A DNA stretch of 21,355 bases. Origin: a virus. The notes below the pieces were generated by a model. That model ran no database searches and was not told the DNA's origin. It was given only the letters and a program-made list of their open reading frames with translations. The stretch is from the IMG/VR virus record IMGVR_UViG_3300046451_000052, positions 1 through 21,355 of that record, one strand, 5' to 3'. A program made the translations under genes and the position numbers. Shown one piece after another: positions 7,995 to 14,613 of the stretch (position 1 is its first letter; each line of letters opens with the position of its first letter).

Positions 7995-8945
7995 ATGAGC
8001 GAAGAAAGAGATGACACCGTCTTGATAGAAGACGACGAAAGTAAAAGCGAGAACGAAAGCATTATTATTGTCGAGGACGATCCTGCAGAGGAAGCCGTAG
8101 ATGATGATGATCGAGTCTCAGTCGAGGTTGACGATGACGACGACTCCGAGCGTGAGGCTATTCGACAACGACGTCGAAAAGAGAAAGTTGATCGAAAGGA
8201 GCGCCGCGAGACCGCGATAAAGCGCGACAAGACTGAGCTGGACTTCTTGCGAGGGCGAAACGATGACCTCGAAAGACGATTAACAGATCAAGAGACTCGC
8301 GCCAGAAAGCAGGACCAGTCTGGATTTGATCAGGCAATAGCTCAAGCCAACAAGGAAATTGGCATGGCTGATCGAGTTATCGCCAAAGCTGTTGAAGACA
8401 ATAACGGTCAAGACGTAGCTAAAGCAATGAAGTATCGCGATGAAGCGAAAACTAAGGCTCAGCAACTAAGCTACAGGAAACAGCAAATTGCTCAGCAAGA
8501 AGCTCAGCAAGCCGCGTCTCCTCCAGTTGACGACAGGACCATGCACTTTGCCAGACAGTTTATGGAAGACAACCCGTGGTATGACAGCAACGGCTTAGAT
8601 GAAGACTCCGCCATTGTAATGGCTATAGATCAGTCTCTAAGCAGGGATGGCTACAATCCTCAAACTGAAGAATACTGGGAAGAGCTAACCTCAAGATCCG
8701 CTCGCAGACTGCCCGATCTCTTTGAAGATCACGTTCCTAGTAAGCCCGAAAAAAAATCTCGGAAGGCTAGAGGCGGTCCCGCTGTAGGATCAGGAAAGGA
8801 ACACGCGCCAAACTCTACTAGAAAAGAAGTGTACATCAGTCCAGAACGCAAAGCGGCTCTTATAGATGCCGGCGTTTGGGACGACCCAGTGTTAAGGACT
8901 CGATACGTTAAGCAGTACGCAGCTTACGACAAGAGCAACGTATAG
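7995..8945 (+). CDS. Probable capsid scaffolding protein
   Basis: Scaffold proteins line the procapsid interior and set its size before DNA packaging. This 316-residue product has the usual look rather than a diagnostic motif. There is a strongly acidic N-terminus (Asp/Glu runs over residues 1-55) and a charged coiled-coil region rich in Arg, Lys, Glu and Gln (about 55-175). A more folded segment follows (about 185-245), and then a basic patch KPEKKSRKARGG (near 249-260) ahead of a short helical C-terminus that could contact the capsid protein. AAGGAG at 7982-7987 is a good Shine-Dalgarno for the ATG at 7995. Its place upstream of the capsid gene is the canonical one. A different head-assembly role is possible. 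Confidence 0.68.
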   Translation: MSEERDDTVLIEDDESKSENESIIIVEDDPAEEAVDDDDRVSVEVDDDDDSEREAIRQRRRKEKVDRKERRETAIKRDKTELDFLRGRNDDLERRLTDQETRARKQDQSGFDQAIAQANKEIGMADRVIAKAVEDNNGQDVAKAMKYRDEAKTKAQQLSYRKQQIAQQEAQQAASPPVDDRTMHFARQFMEDNPWYDSNGLDEDSAIVMAIDQSLSRDGYNPQTEEYWEELTSRSARRLPDLFEDHVPSKPEKKSRKARGGPAVGSGKEHAPNSTRKEVYISPERKAALIDAGVWDDPVLRTRYVKQYAAYDKSNV

Positions 8946-9022
8946 GCGATAATAAAGCACTTGCGTTGTTGAGTATCTATGACACATACTAAATCAATCG
9001 CTGACTAAAGGAGCGACTAGAC

Positions 9023-9559
9023 ATGAGCAAAACAGACGAACGAGTAAAGAAATCCGTAGACGAAGGACGGGAAAACCGTGCGATGGTTGATCGCGCGCAC
9101 ACCGAAAATCGAGAAGTCACAGAAAGTGAGCGGGTAGAAATGTTCCGTCAACAATTATTTCAGACATCACTGCCTGATTTACCTGAATTACCCGGCTGGC
9201 ATATGTGCTGGCTTACGACGACTAACCCTCGCGATTCAATCCAAGCTCGTATCCGTTTAGGTTACGAGGCTGTAAAGCCAGAAGATATTCCTGGCTGGGA
9301 ATACGCTACCCTTAAATCTGGGGAGTGGACAGGATTCATTGGGGTTAACGAAATGCTGGCGTTCAAGTTGCCTATGTCTTTGTACGAGAAGTATATGATG
9401 GAAGCCCATCATGACGCTCCGCAAAGAGAAGAAGGCAAGTTGACAGATACGGCGGACTTCCTGCAGCAGCAGGCTGAAGCGAGCGGTAGTAGCATTAGTC
9501 AGGGCGACGGTAATAAAGAGCTTGGTGAAAAGCGACTTGGTCAATTTGACCTTGTCTGA
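9023..9559 (+). CDS. Conserved phage protein of unknown function (178 aa), probable head-assembly gene
   Basis: No named domain is recognised. The first 45 residues are charged and probably disordered or helical. The core, about residues 53-133, is rich in conserved-looking signatures: LPELPGWHMCWLTTTNPRDS, then RLGYEAV, GWEYATLKSGEW, NEMLAFKLP and AHHDAPQREE. The C-terminal 40 residues are low complexity. AAAGGAG at 9008-9014 is a strong Shine-Dalgarno. The gene follows a 77-base gap after the scaffold and precedes the decoration and capsid genes, so a minor head or assembly role is likely but not shown. Confidence 0.78.
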   Translation: MSKTDERVKKSVDEGRENRAMVDRAHTENREVTESERVEMFRQQLFQTSLPDLPELPGWHMCWLTTTNPRDSIQARIRLGYEAVKPEDIPGWEYATLKSGEWTGFIGVNEMLAFKLPMSLYEKYMMEAHHDAPQREEGKLTDTADFLQQQAEASGSSISQGDGNKELGEKRLGQFDLV

Positions 9560-9590
9560 CGAGCAATCTATTTAACCAAAGGAGTTCAGT

Positions 9591-10184
9591 ATGTCAGCGA
9601 CTACTGAAGCATTTGGCTTCCGCGCTTCCTATCACAACAGTGGTAGAATTACGGCGAAAGCCTACACTATTGCCTCTGGATATGCCCAAAACATATTCTC
9701 TGGCGACCCTGTAAAACTAGTTGATGCCGGTACTATTCAACTAGCAACTTCCAACGGAACTCGTGGCGGCACAGTTGCAGGTATCCTTAATTTGGGTATC
9801 TTTGCTGGCGTTCAATATGACGACGCTTTAGGAAAACCAACTCTCTCGCCATTTTGGCCTGCGAGCGCAACAGCAACAAATATTGTGGCATTCGTTTATG
9901 ACGATCCAGAAACTATATTTGATGTTGAGTACCCCAACCCAGCGGCTGGAACGACTGTTCAAACAGCGGTTGGCGAGGAGTGTGATTGGACCGTAGCAAC
10001 ACCAGGCGGTGCAACCGCAACAGGTTTGTCAAGCACTTCCCTCACAGCTATCCAAACTACCTCTGGTCAGTACCAGATTACAGGTATTGCGGGTGGTCCC
10101 AACAACTTGATTACAGATGCATTTGTAAAGGTCTCAGTTCGTATAAATGAGCACCAGTACAAAGCTTCCGTAAACTCAGTCTAA
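9591..10184 (+). CDS. Probable capsid decoration or head-stabilising protein
   Basis: The 197-residue product has a pattern I associate with phage proteins encoded directly beside the capsid gene: an N-terminal GFRASYHNSG, then a strand-rich region with SGYAQNIFSGDPVKLVDAG (about residues 29-47), LGIFAGVQYDD (about 66-76) and VYDDPETIFDVE (about 104-115), then Gly/Thr-rich strands ending in KVSVRINEHQ. Such proteins are often abundant in virions and may act as cement on the shell. There are no cysteines other than one in EECDW. GGAG at 9581-9584 precedes the ATG by six bases. It is followed 14 bases later by the capsid gene. The decoration role is inferred from position and beta-rich composition. 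Confidence 0.55.
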   Translation: MSATTEAFGFRASYHNSGRITAKAYTIASGYAQNIFSGDPVKLVDAGTIQLATSNGTRGGTVAGILNLGIFAGVQYDDALGKPTLSPFWPASATATNIVAFVYDDPETIFDVEYPNPAAGTTVQTAVGEECDWTVATPGGATATGLSSTSLTAIQTTSGQYQITGIAGGPNNLITDAFVKVSVRINEHQYKASVNSV

Positions 10185-10191
10185 AGGAGGT
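10183..10191 (+). promoter_or_regulatory. Near-perfect Shine-Dalgarno of the capsid gene
   Basis: AAAGGAGGT is fully complementary to the 3' end of bacterial 16S rRNA and sits seven bases before the ATG at 10199. With AGGAGG at 11771, it is among the strongest ribosome sites in the window, as expected for the most abundant virion protein. Confidence 0.85.
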
Positions 10192-10198
10192 CTAAGAC

Positions 10199-11113
10199 AT
10201 GGCTACTCCAATGCGTAGTACGGACTTCCGATCGGTAGTTGAGCCTATTCTCAACGAAGTATTTGACGGAGTTTATGAACAAAGAGCTGACGAATGGAAG
10301 GCGGTTTTCCGCGAGCAGAAAGGTATTCCACGCAACTATCATGAAGAACCCGTTCTTTATGGTTTTGGTGCGGCACCTGAGCTTCCAGACGGTATGGCTG
10401 TAACTTACCAATCAGGCGGCATCTTGTTTGTGCAGCGTTATCTTTATCACGTCTACGGCCTTGCTTTTGCACTGACCAAAGTCTTGGTTGAAGATGGCGA
10501 TCACATCCGTATCGGTCAAACTTACGCTAAGCACTTGGCGCAATCTTTGATTGAGACGAAAGAGACGCTAACGGCTAACATCATGAACCGTGCGTTTAAC
10601 GCAGCCTTTACAGGTGGTGATGGTGTGTCGTTGAGCAGTAATGCTCACCCGATTGTCAACGGAACTTTCAGCAACGTACTTAACGTCGCTGCTGCACTTT
10701 CTCAGACTTCTCTTGAGCAGATGCTCATTCAAATCCGCAACGCTGTTGACAACAACGGCAAGCGTATTCGTTTGACGCCTACTCAGATTGTTACTGGCCC
10801 AAGCAATGTTTTCCAAGCGGAAACTCTGCTCAAGTCAGTGCTGAGAAGCGGAACGGCTGACAACGACATCAACGCCATCAAGTCGATGGGTTTGTTGGCG
10901 GACGGTCAGGCTAACCTTTCCCGTATTACTTCTACCACCGCATGGTGGGTACAGACTGACGCGCCTGAAGGCTTAAAGCTTCTCATGCGTCGTGGTCTAG
11001 AGAAGTCTATGGAAGGCGACTTTGCAACGGACTCTATGCGCTATAAAGCGACAGAGCGTTACACTGTTGGCTGGACAGATCCTCGCGGTGTGTTCGGTAC
11101 GGCTGGTGTGTAA
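10199..11113 (+). CDS. Major capsid protein (HK97-like fold)
   Basis: The 304-residue product forms the icosahedral shell. The features match Mu gpT-like/HK97-fold capsid proteins. The helical N-terminus has FREQKGI, and a central segment near residue 145 reads LSSNAHPIVNG. It is followed by LSQTSLEQMLIQIRNAVDNNGKRI, then LTPTQIVTGPSNVFQAE, in which the P-loop strand and helix of the A domain can be recognised. The end is a C-terminal PEGLKLLMRRGLEKSMEGDF plus a strand closing on GWTDPRG. No protease gene lies in the window, and the N-terminus has no long delta domain, consistent with a separate scaffold. The gene has the best Shine-Dalgarno here and is followed by a strong terminator hairpin, as expected for high expression. 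Confidence 0.85.
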   Translation: MATPMRSTDFRSVVEPILNEVFDGVYEQRADEWKAVFREQKGIPRNYHEEPVLYGFGAAPELPDGMAVTYQSGGILFVQRYLYHVYGLAFALTKVLVEDGDHIRIGQTYAKHLAQSLIETKETLTANIMNRAFNAAFTGGDGVSLSSNAHPIVNGTFSNVLNVAAALSQTSLEQMLIQIRNAVDNNGKRIRLTPTQIVTGPSNVFQAETLLKSVLRSGTADNDINAIKSMGLLADGQANLSRITSTTAWWVQTDAPEGLKLLMRRGLEKSMEGDFATDSMRYKATERYTVGWTDPRGVFGTAGV

Positions 11114-11122
11114 GTAAGTGTC

Positions 11123-11181
11123 CTCCCTAACCTCAAGATTTTTTTGTACTCCCATTTTTGCTTGAGGTTGGGGAGAGTTTT
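11123..11181 (+). terminator. Strong hairpin terminator after the capsid gene
   Basis: Left arm CTCCCTAACCTCAAG (11123-11137) pairs with right arm CTTGAGGTTGGGGAG (11161-11175): 15 pairs with one G-U and no mismatch. The loop is 23 bases and itself T-rich. After the stem come AG and only four T, so termination may be partial, letting some transcripts continue into the tail genes. It lies 9 bases after the capsid stop. Confidence 0.7.
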
Positions 11182-11204
11182 ACCAAATTTAATTTTGTTG
11201 CTGA

Positions 11205-11217
11205 CAGTCTAAGACTG
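11205..11217. repeat. Short palindrome CAGTCT-A-AGACTG
   Basis: A perfect 6-base inverted repeat with a one-base centre lies between the terminator and the next gene. A second inverted pair, ACATGC (11221-11226) and GCATGT (11252-11257), brackets the leader just before the Shine-Dalgarno. Either could be a protein binding site or a leader stem; I see no promoter motif strong enough to call. Confidence 0.35.
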
Positions 11218-11269
11218 ACGACATGCAGACAGCGGCAAGATCTTTTAACTCGCATGTGAGGAATTTATT

Positions 11270-11752
11270 ATGGGTTCTACTACTTTTTCAGGTCCAATTA
11301 AAGCAGGCACAATCGCAGCAACTACAGGTACGACATTAGGTTCTGACATGAAAAACGTAGGGCAGGTCGTAATGGCTCAGTCCTACCAGTTTGGAACAGA
11401 GAGCGGCGCTCAAACAGCTACCGCTACGGGATTAGTGATACCCGCTAAATCTCAAATAATTGACGTGGTTATTGATGTTGTTGAAGTTATGGCAGGCGCA
11501 ACTTGTGTTTTGAGTATCGGCGACACTGTAGCGGGTAACGCTGCAATAATTAACGGCTACAGTGTTACTGTCGCTGGTGGGACTGGGCGTAGATATCCTA
11601 CGACAAACGCAGGTGGTTCTCTTTTGTGGGACAATACAGGAAACAACGATATTTCTGTAACTGTGACAACAACAGGCGCTACTACAAATGGCACTATTCG
11701 CTTCACAATTCTTTATCAACAAGCGGTCAACTACTCTGCTTACGCCTCCTAA
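11270..11752 (+). CDS. Beta-rich phage protein, probable minor virion component (160 aa)
   Basis: The N-terminus TFSGPIKAGTI followed by a Thr/Gly stretch and DMKNVGQVVMAQS resembles a family found in structural regions of marine phages. The rest is strand-forming and rich in Thr, Val, Gly and Ala, with a single cysteine and no charged clusters, which suits a capsid fibre, decoration or neck protein. GAGG at 11258-11261 lies eight bases ahead of the ATG at 11270. It is the first gene after the capsid terminator, so it may be expressed at a lower level. No function is proven. Confidence 0.65.
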   Translation: MGSTTFSGPIKAGTIAATTGTTLGSDMKNVGQVVMAQSYQFGTESGAQTATATGLVIPAKSQIIDVVIDVVEVMAGATCVLSIGDTVAGNAAIINGYSVTVAGGTGRRYPTTNAGGSLLWDNTGNNDISVTVTTTGATTNGTIRFTILYQQAVNYSAYAS

Positions 11753-11770
11753 CTCTTAATCTTAATAAAA

Positions 11771-11776
11771 AGGAGG
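11771..11776 (+). promoter_or_regulatory. Shine-Dalgarno AGGAGG that sets the start at 11784
   Basis: A TTG at 11778 also opens the frame, but it is one base from AGGAGG, too close to be used. The ATG at 11784 is seven bases away and is preferred. Confidence 0.75.
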
Positions 11777-11783
11777 ATTGGTT

Positions 11784-12455
11784 ATGAGACCAGTAAAGAT
11801 AGGGACGCTAACACCGTTAGACACTGCTCCTGCGTTTTTCAATGCACAGGGCTTTACTAGCACTGGCGCGGCTGTGGCCCCGACCACTACTAGTACCACT
11901 GACGGCTTAGCGCACAAAGTCACTTTAACTGCTCCTGTTCAGGCTACGTTGGCCGGAATTACTTTTACAATTATCGGCACTGATGGCGGGAGCAATCCTG
12001 TTCAAGAAAGTTTGATAGGGCCGGCAAGTGGCGCGACTGTTGCTACAAGCCGTCAGTTTAAGACTATTGTTTCTATTCAGCCCAGCGCGACTATGGGCGC
12101 AGGCGCAGGAGCATTAACTCTTGCGGTTGGTATTTTAGCGAATGAAGCCACAACAGCGTGGGTTAATTTAGAAAACACCACGACATCTCCGATGATATTT
12201 GTTCACGTTACAGGCACTATTAATTACACAGTGTTTCAAACGCCAGCCAATATTTTTGATGATTACACTCAAGATATTAACGATTCTGAGTTTTACTTAA
12301 ATTTAGGCGCTCCTATTACGGATTTGACTACTAAAACAACAGATACGTTGGCTAACGGAAATCCAAGCTGTCGAGCTGTATTGTTGAGAGTTAACTCATT
12401 CACCGCAGGAGCTACCATTACATTCTATGTAAATAGTGCCGGAGGCGGTTACTAG
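11784..12455 (+). CDS. Beta-rich phage structural protein, unknown role (223 aa)
   Basis: The product is Thr/Ala/Gly-rich and strand-forming throughout, with few charged residues and one cysteine. It begins MRPVKIGTLTPLDTAP. A central motif TFTIIGTDGGSNPVQESLIGP (about 52-72) looks like a repeated beta-sandwich edge found in phage virion proteins, and the C-terminus RAVLLRVNSFTAGATI is also beta. Together with the preceding gene it forms a pair of probable shell or neck proteins. The stop TAG shares its last base with the GTG of the next gene. I cannot name the function. Confidence 0.62.
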   Translation: MRPVKIGTLTPLDTAPAFFNAQGFTSTGAAVAPTTTSTTDGLAHKVTLTAPVQATLAGITFTIIGTDGGSNPVQESLIGPASGATVATSRQFKTIVSIQPSATMGAGAGALTLAVGILANEATTAWVNLENTTTSPMIFVHVTGTINYTVFQTPANIFDDYTQDINDSEFYLNLGAPITDLTTKTTDTLANGNPSCRAVLLRVNSFTAGATITFYVNSAGGGY

Positions 12456-12967
12456 TGACTATTAACTATACGGACGAATTTGAGTTCCCTTCGGACTTTG
12501 GATTTACTAAGTCATCTACTCCAAAGAAAATGAGTCGTGGCGGAAGAAATCTTCGGGACGAAGAAGCTCGCGTTATTGGCGTTCAAGACAACGCTTCTGA
12601 CGAAATGCGTAGAGTTAAAAGGCGCAAGCCAAAGGACGCTGCAGAGCGCAGAGATAAGCGCGCTCAAGAAGCTAGAGTTGGCTCTCGCGAGCGAAATGCT
12701 CGGGATGAAATGGGTCGTTTGCGAGATGAGGCAAAGCAAGGCTTCAGAGCGGCAGAAGGAGGCTCAAAAAAAGATTGGATTAAAGGCGCTGTAAAGAAAC
12801 CAGGTGCTCTGCGCGAGTATATGGATGTCAAAGAGGGCCAACCGATCCCTAAAGGCAAGATAAATAAGGTTGCATCTGGGAAACCAGCAACTGCAGGCGG
12901 TCCAAAGCCGTCAGCTAAAACAATGAAGCGAGCTAATCTCGCTAAATCATTTTCTAAGATGAATTAG
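12455..12967 (+). CDS. Small very basic phage protein with KKPGAL/IPKGK motif
   Basis: The 170-residue product is dominated by Arg and Lys, with a helical, charged middle (residues 30-100). The C-terminal half carries WIKGAVKKPGALREYM (about 108-123), then GQPIPKGKINKVASGK (about 130-145) and a final MKRANLAKSFSKM. This W..GA.KKPGAL...G..IP..K...A pattern is one I have seen in many phage structural regions; its role is unknown to me, though the charge suggests nucleic-acid contact or packaging with DNA. It also has an MSRGG peptide at residues 26-30 that matches one in the large protein. It starts with GTG at 12455, overlapping the upstream stop by one base. No cysteines are present. Confidence 0.7.
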   Translation: MTINYTDEFEFPSDFGFTKSSTPKKMSRGGRNLRDEEARVIGVQDNASDEMRRVKRRKPKDAAERRDKRAQEARVGSRERNARDEMGRLRDEAKQGFRAAEGGSKKDWIKGAVKKPGALREYMDVKEGQPIPKGKINKVASGKPATAGGPKPSAKTMKRANLAKSFSKMN

Positions 12968-12977
12968 GTGAATTAAT

Positions 12978-13229
12978 ATGATGAAGAGCAAAGGTTACGC
13001 GAAAGGCGGGATGAAGCAGGGCTACAATGATCGTTTAGACGACTCTATGGGCGCTCGAAATGGCAAGAAAAGCCAGCCAATGAAAGCTCGACGAAATGAA
13101 AGCAGGGGCATGGAGAAATCTATGGGAAACCGAGCTAATTCAGGTAATAAGAGCAGTGCTCAAGGCTATAGCAAGGGCGGATCAGTCACAGGCTTTACCA
13201 ACATGGGAACCATGAAGAACCACTGGTAA
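12978..13229 (+). CDS. Small basic phage protein with two GY(A/S)KGG motifs (83 aa)
   Basis: This is a low-complexity, Lys/Gly/Ser/Asn/Met-rich product, probably disordered in solution. GYAKGGM lies at residues 6-12 and GYSKGGSVT at 63-71; the second is nearly identical to GYAKGGSVT at the end of the large protein encoded at 1-3927. AGGTGA at 12966-12971 provides a Shine-Dalgarno for ATG 12978 or, equally plausibly, ATG 12981. It follows the other basic protein by 10 bases, so the two probably act together, perhaps as packaged DNA-associated proteins. I know of no function. Confidence 0.68.
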   Translation: MMKSKGYAKGGMKQGYNDRLDDSMGARNGKKSQPMKARRNESRGMEKSMGNRANSGNKSSAQGYSKGGSVTGFTNMGTMKNHW

Positions 13230-13300
13230 AACTAGCTACCATTCTTCAGAGGGTGTGCTGTATCAGCAACCATAATAGTTAAAATTTATGTGGAAACGAT

Positions 13301-14311
13301 ATGGCGTACTCAGGCAACATTGGCGTAAAAACATTCAACGCCCTGAAAGTGATCGATCATGCTTTTAGGAGATGTCGCCTACCAGCTCAAGCAATAACGT
13401 CAGAGATGCAAGAGTACGCTCTTGATTCTCTGTCGTTTATGCTCGACGAGCTTGCAAACATTAGGACGCCTGCTTGGTGCGTAGAGCAGCAAATCCTGCC
13501 GCTTTACGAGAACAATCAAATTGTTACGCTGCCAAAAGGCACGATAGATGTTCTTAATTTAAACCTGAACGTGCTTCAGGAGTTGAGCGGAACTGTTACA
13601 GCCGTTAATACTTCCTATTTAGTCAACTTTACTACGCCAACAATTGTTAATTTTATTGGCATAAAGTGGTCCGCAGCAGCTATTCCCGTCACTTTTCAGA
13701 CAAGTCCAGACAATATTACTTGGACTGACGTCGGAACCTCTACTAGCCTAGATTTATCGACTAATTTGACGGCAGTTGCTGGAAACATCACTTGGACTCA
13801 AATAACTGGCGCTTTAGCGAGGCAATACTTCAGGATAGTGCCTACTGACGGCGCTTCAACAATTTCTTATACGTCAATAACGCTAGGAAATATGCCTCAA
13901 GCCATCCCTTTAGGGATCTTGAGCAGAGATAATTACGTCAATCAGAGTAATTTGGTCTTTTCTGGGCGTCCGAGCAGTTTTTATTATCAGCGCGATATAC
14001 CGCAGCCGTTAGTTAACCTATGGCCTGCCCCAAACGCTGCTTCTGAAAAATATCAGTTAGTTCTTTGGCGACATCGTCAGATTATGGACACAGATAATTT
14101 GCAGCAGGAGATAGAGATACCTAATCGCTGGCTTGAAGCGATAATTAACGGATTGGCCTCTAGAGTGTGCGCTGAAACGCCTTCTGCTGACGCTGCTCTA
14201 ATGCCAATGCTTGAGGCTAAAGCTGCTCAGAGCGTACAGAGAGCTTGGGACGGTGACAATGATGGATCTCCGATTCAAATCAACCCAGGTATAGGAGCTT
14301 ACACCGCGTGA
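13301..14311 (+). CDS. Head-tail adaptor (P22 gp4-like) with an inserted beta-sandwich domain
   Basis: This protein should bind the portal from below and continue the DNA channel. The N-terminal part (about residues 10-85) has the adaptor pattern: AFRRCRLPAQ, then a helix ending in LDSLSFMLDELAN, then W at a spaced position and LPLYENNQIVTLPKG. The adaptor resumes at about 207 with PLGILSRDNYVNQSN, GRPSSFYYQRDI, VNLWPAPN and the helix IPNRWLEAIINGLASRVCAE. Between them (about 95-195) sits a beta domain with IKWSAAAIPVTFQTSPDNITWTDV and YFRIVPTDGAST, which resembles a discoidin/F5-8C-like galactose-binding fold. P22 gp4 is about 166 residues, so the insert explains the 336-residue length. The Shine-Dalgarno is weak (GGAA at 13292). 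The end overlaps the next gene by four bases. Confidence 0.75.
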   Translation: MAYSGNIGVKTFNALKVIDHAFRRCRLPAQAITSEMQEYALDSLSFMLDELANIRTPAWCVEQQILPLYENNQIVTLPKGTIDVLNLNLNVLQELSGTVTAVNTSYLVNFTTPTIVNFIGIKWSAAAIPVTFQTSPDNITWTDVGTSTSLDLSTNLTAVAGNITWTQITGALARQYFRIVPTDGASTISYTSITLGNMPQAIPLGILSRDNYVNQSNLVFSGRPSSFYYQRDIPQPLVNLWPAPNAASEKYQLVLWRHRQIMDTDNLQQEIEIPNRWLEAIINGLASRVCAETPSADAALMPMLEAKAAQSVQRAWDGDNDGSPIQINPGIGAYTA

Positions 14312-14613
14312 GCGTTTATCTTGACCCTCAAGGACAGCCAACATTCGGACTCGCTATATGCGCTCGATGTTCTCGGAATTTTTTCCTAGCTGACCTGTCT
14401 CCTGATCCTAACTTTCCAGGACTTATGGTTTGTGCCGCTGACAAAGATGAGTACGACCCTTATCTTTTGCCTCCGCGCCGTCCTGATCAAATTGTCTTGC
14501 CATTTACTCGGCCAGACACAAATATAGACACGCACCCGTCGGGAGTCATTCAAGAGGCCGGCGATGAGTTTATTGTCACTGAAGACGGCAATAAATTTTT
14601 GGAGATGGATTAA
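14308..14613 (+). CDS. Small phage protein with partial zinc-ribbon-like motif (101 aa)
   Basis: The sequence CARCSRNFFLADLSPDPNFPGLMVC follows a family pattern C..C....l.dL..Dpn.pGL.VC..C.D seen in small phage proteins next to head-tail genes. Here the fourth cysteine is missing: VC is followed by AADKDEYDP, so classical zinc binding is doubtful unless His or Asp substitutes. A PPRRPD stretch and a second FTRPD follow. GTG at 14308 starts inside the adaptor gene, giving a four-base GTGA overlap. The role is unknown; position suggests a neck or tail-assembly function. Confidence 0.7.
   Translation: MSVYLDPQGQPTFGLAICARCSRNFFLADLSPDPNFPGLMVCAADKDEYDPYLLPPRRPDQIVLPFTRPDTNIDTHPSGVIQEAGDEFIVTEDGNKFLEMD

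Noticed and set aside
8961-8990. Possible sigma70-type promoter in the gap before the gene at 9023 (TTGCGT, 18 bases, CATACT)
   Set aside because: Both boxes match the consensus poorly and the gap shares no clear motif with the other gaps (11114-11269, 13230-13300).
13256-13268. Small hairpin TGCTG-TAT-CAGCA in the gap before the head-tail adaptor
   Set aside because: It has only five pairs and no following T run, so it is too weak to call a terminator.
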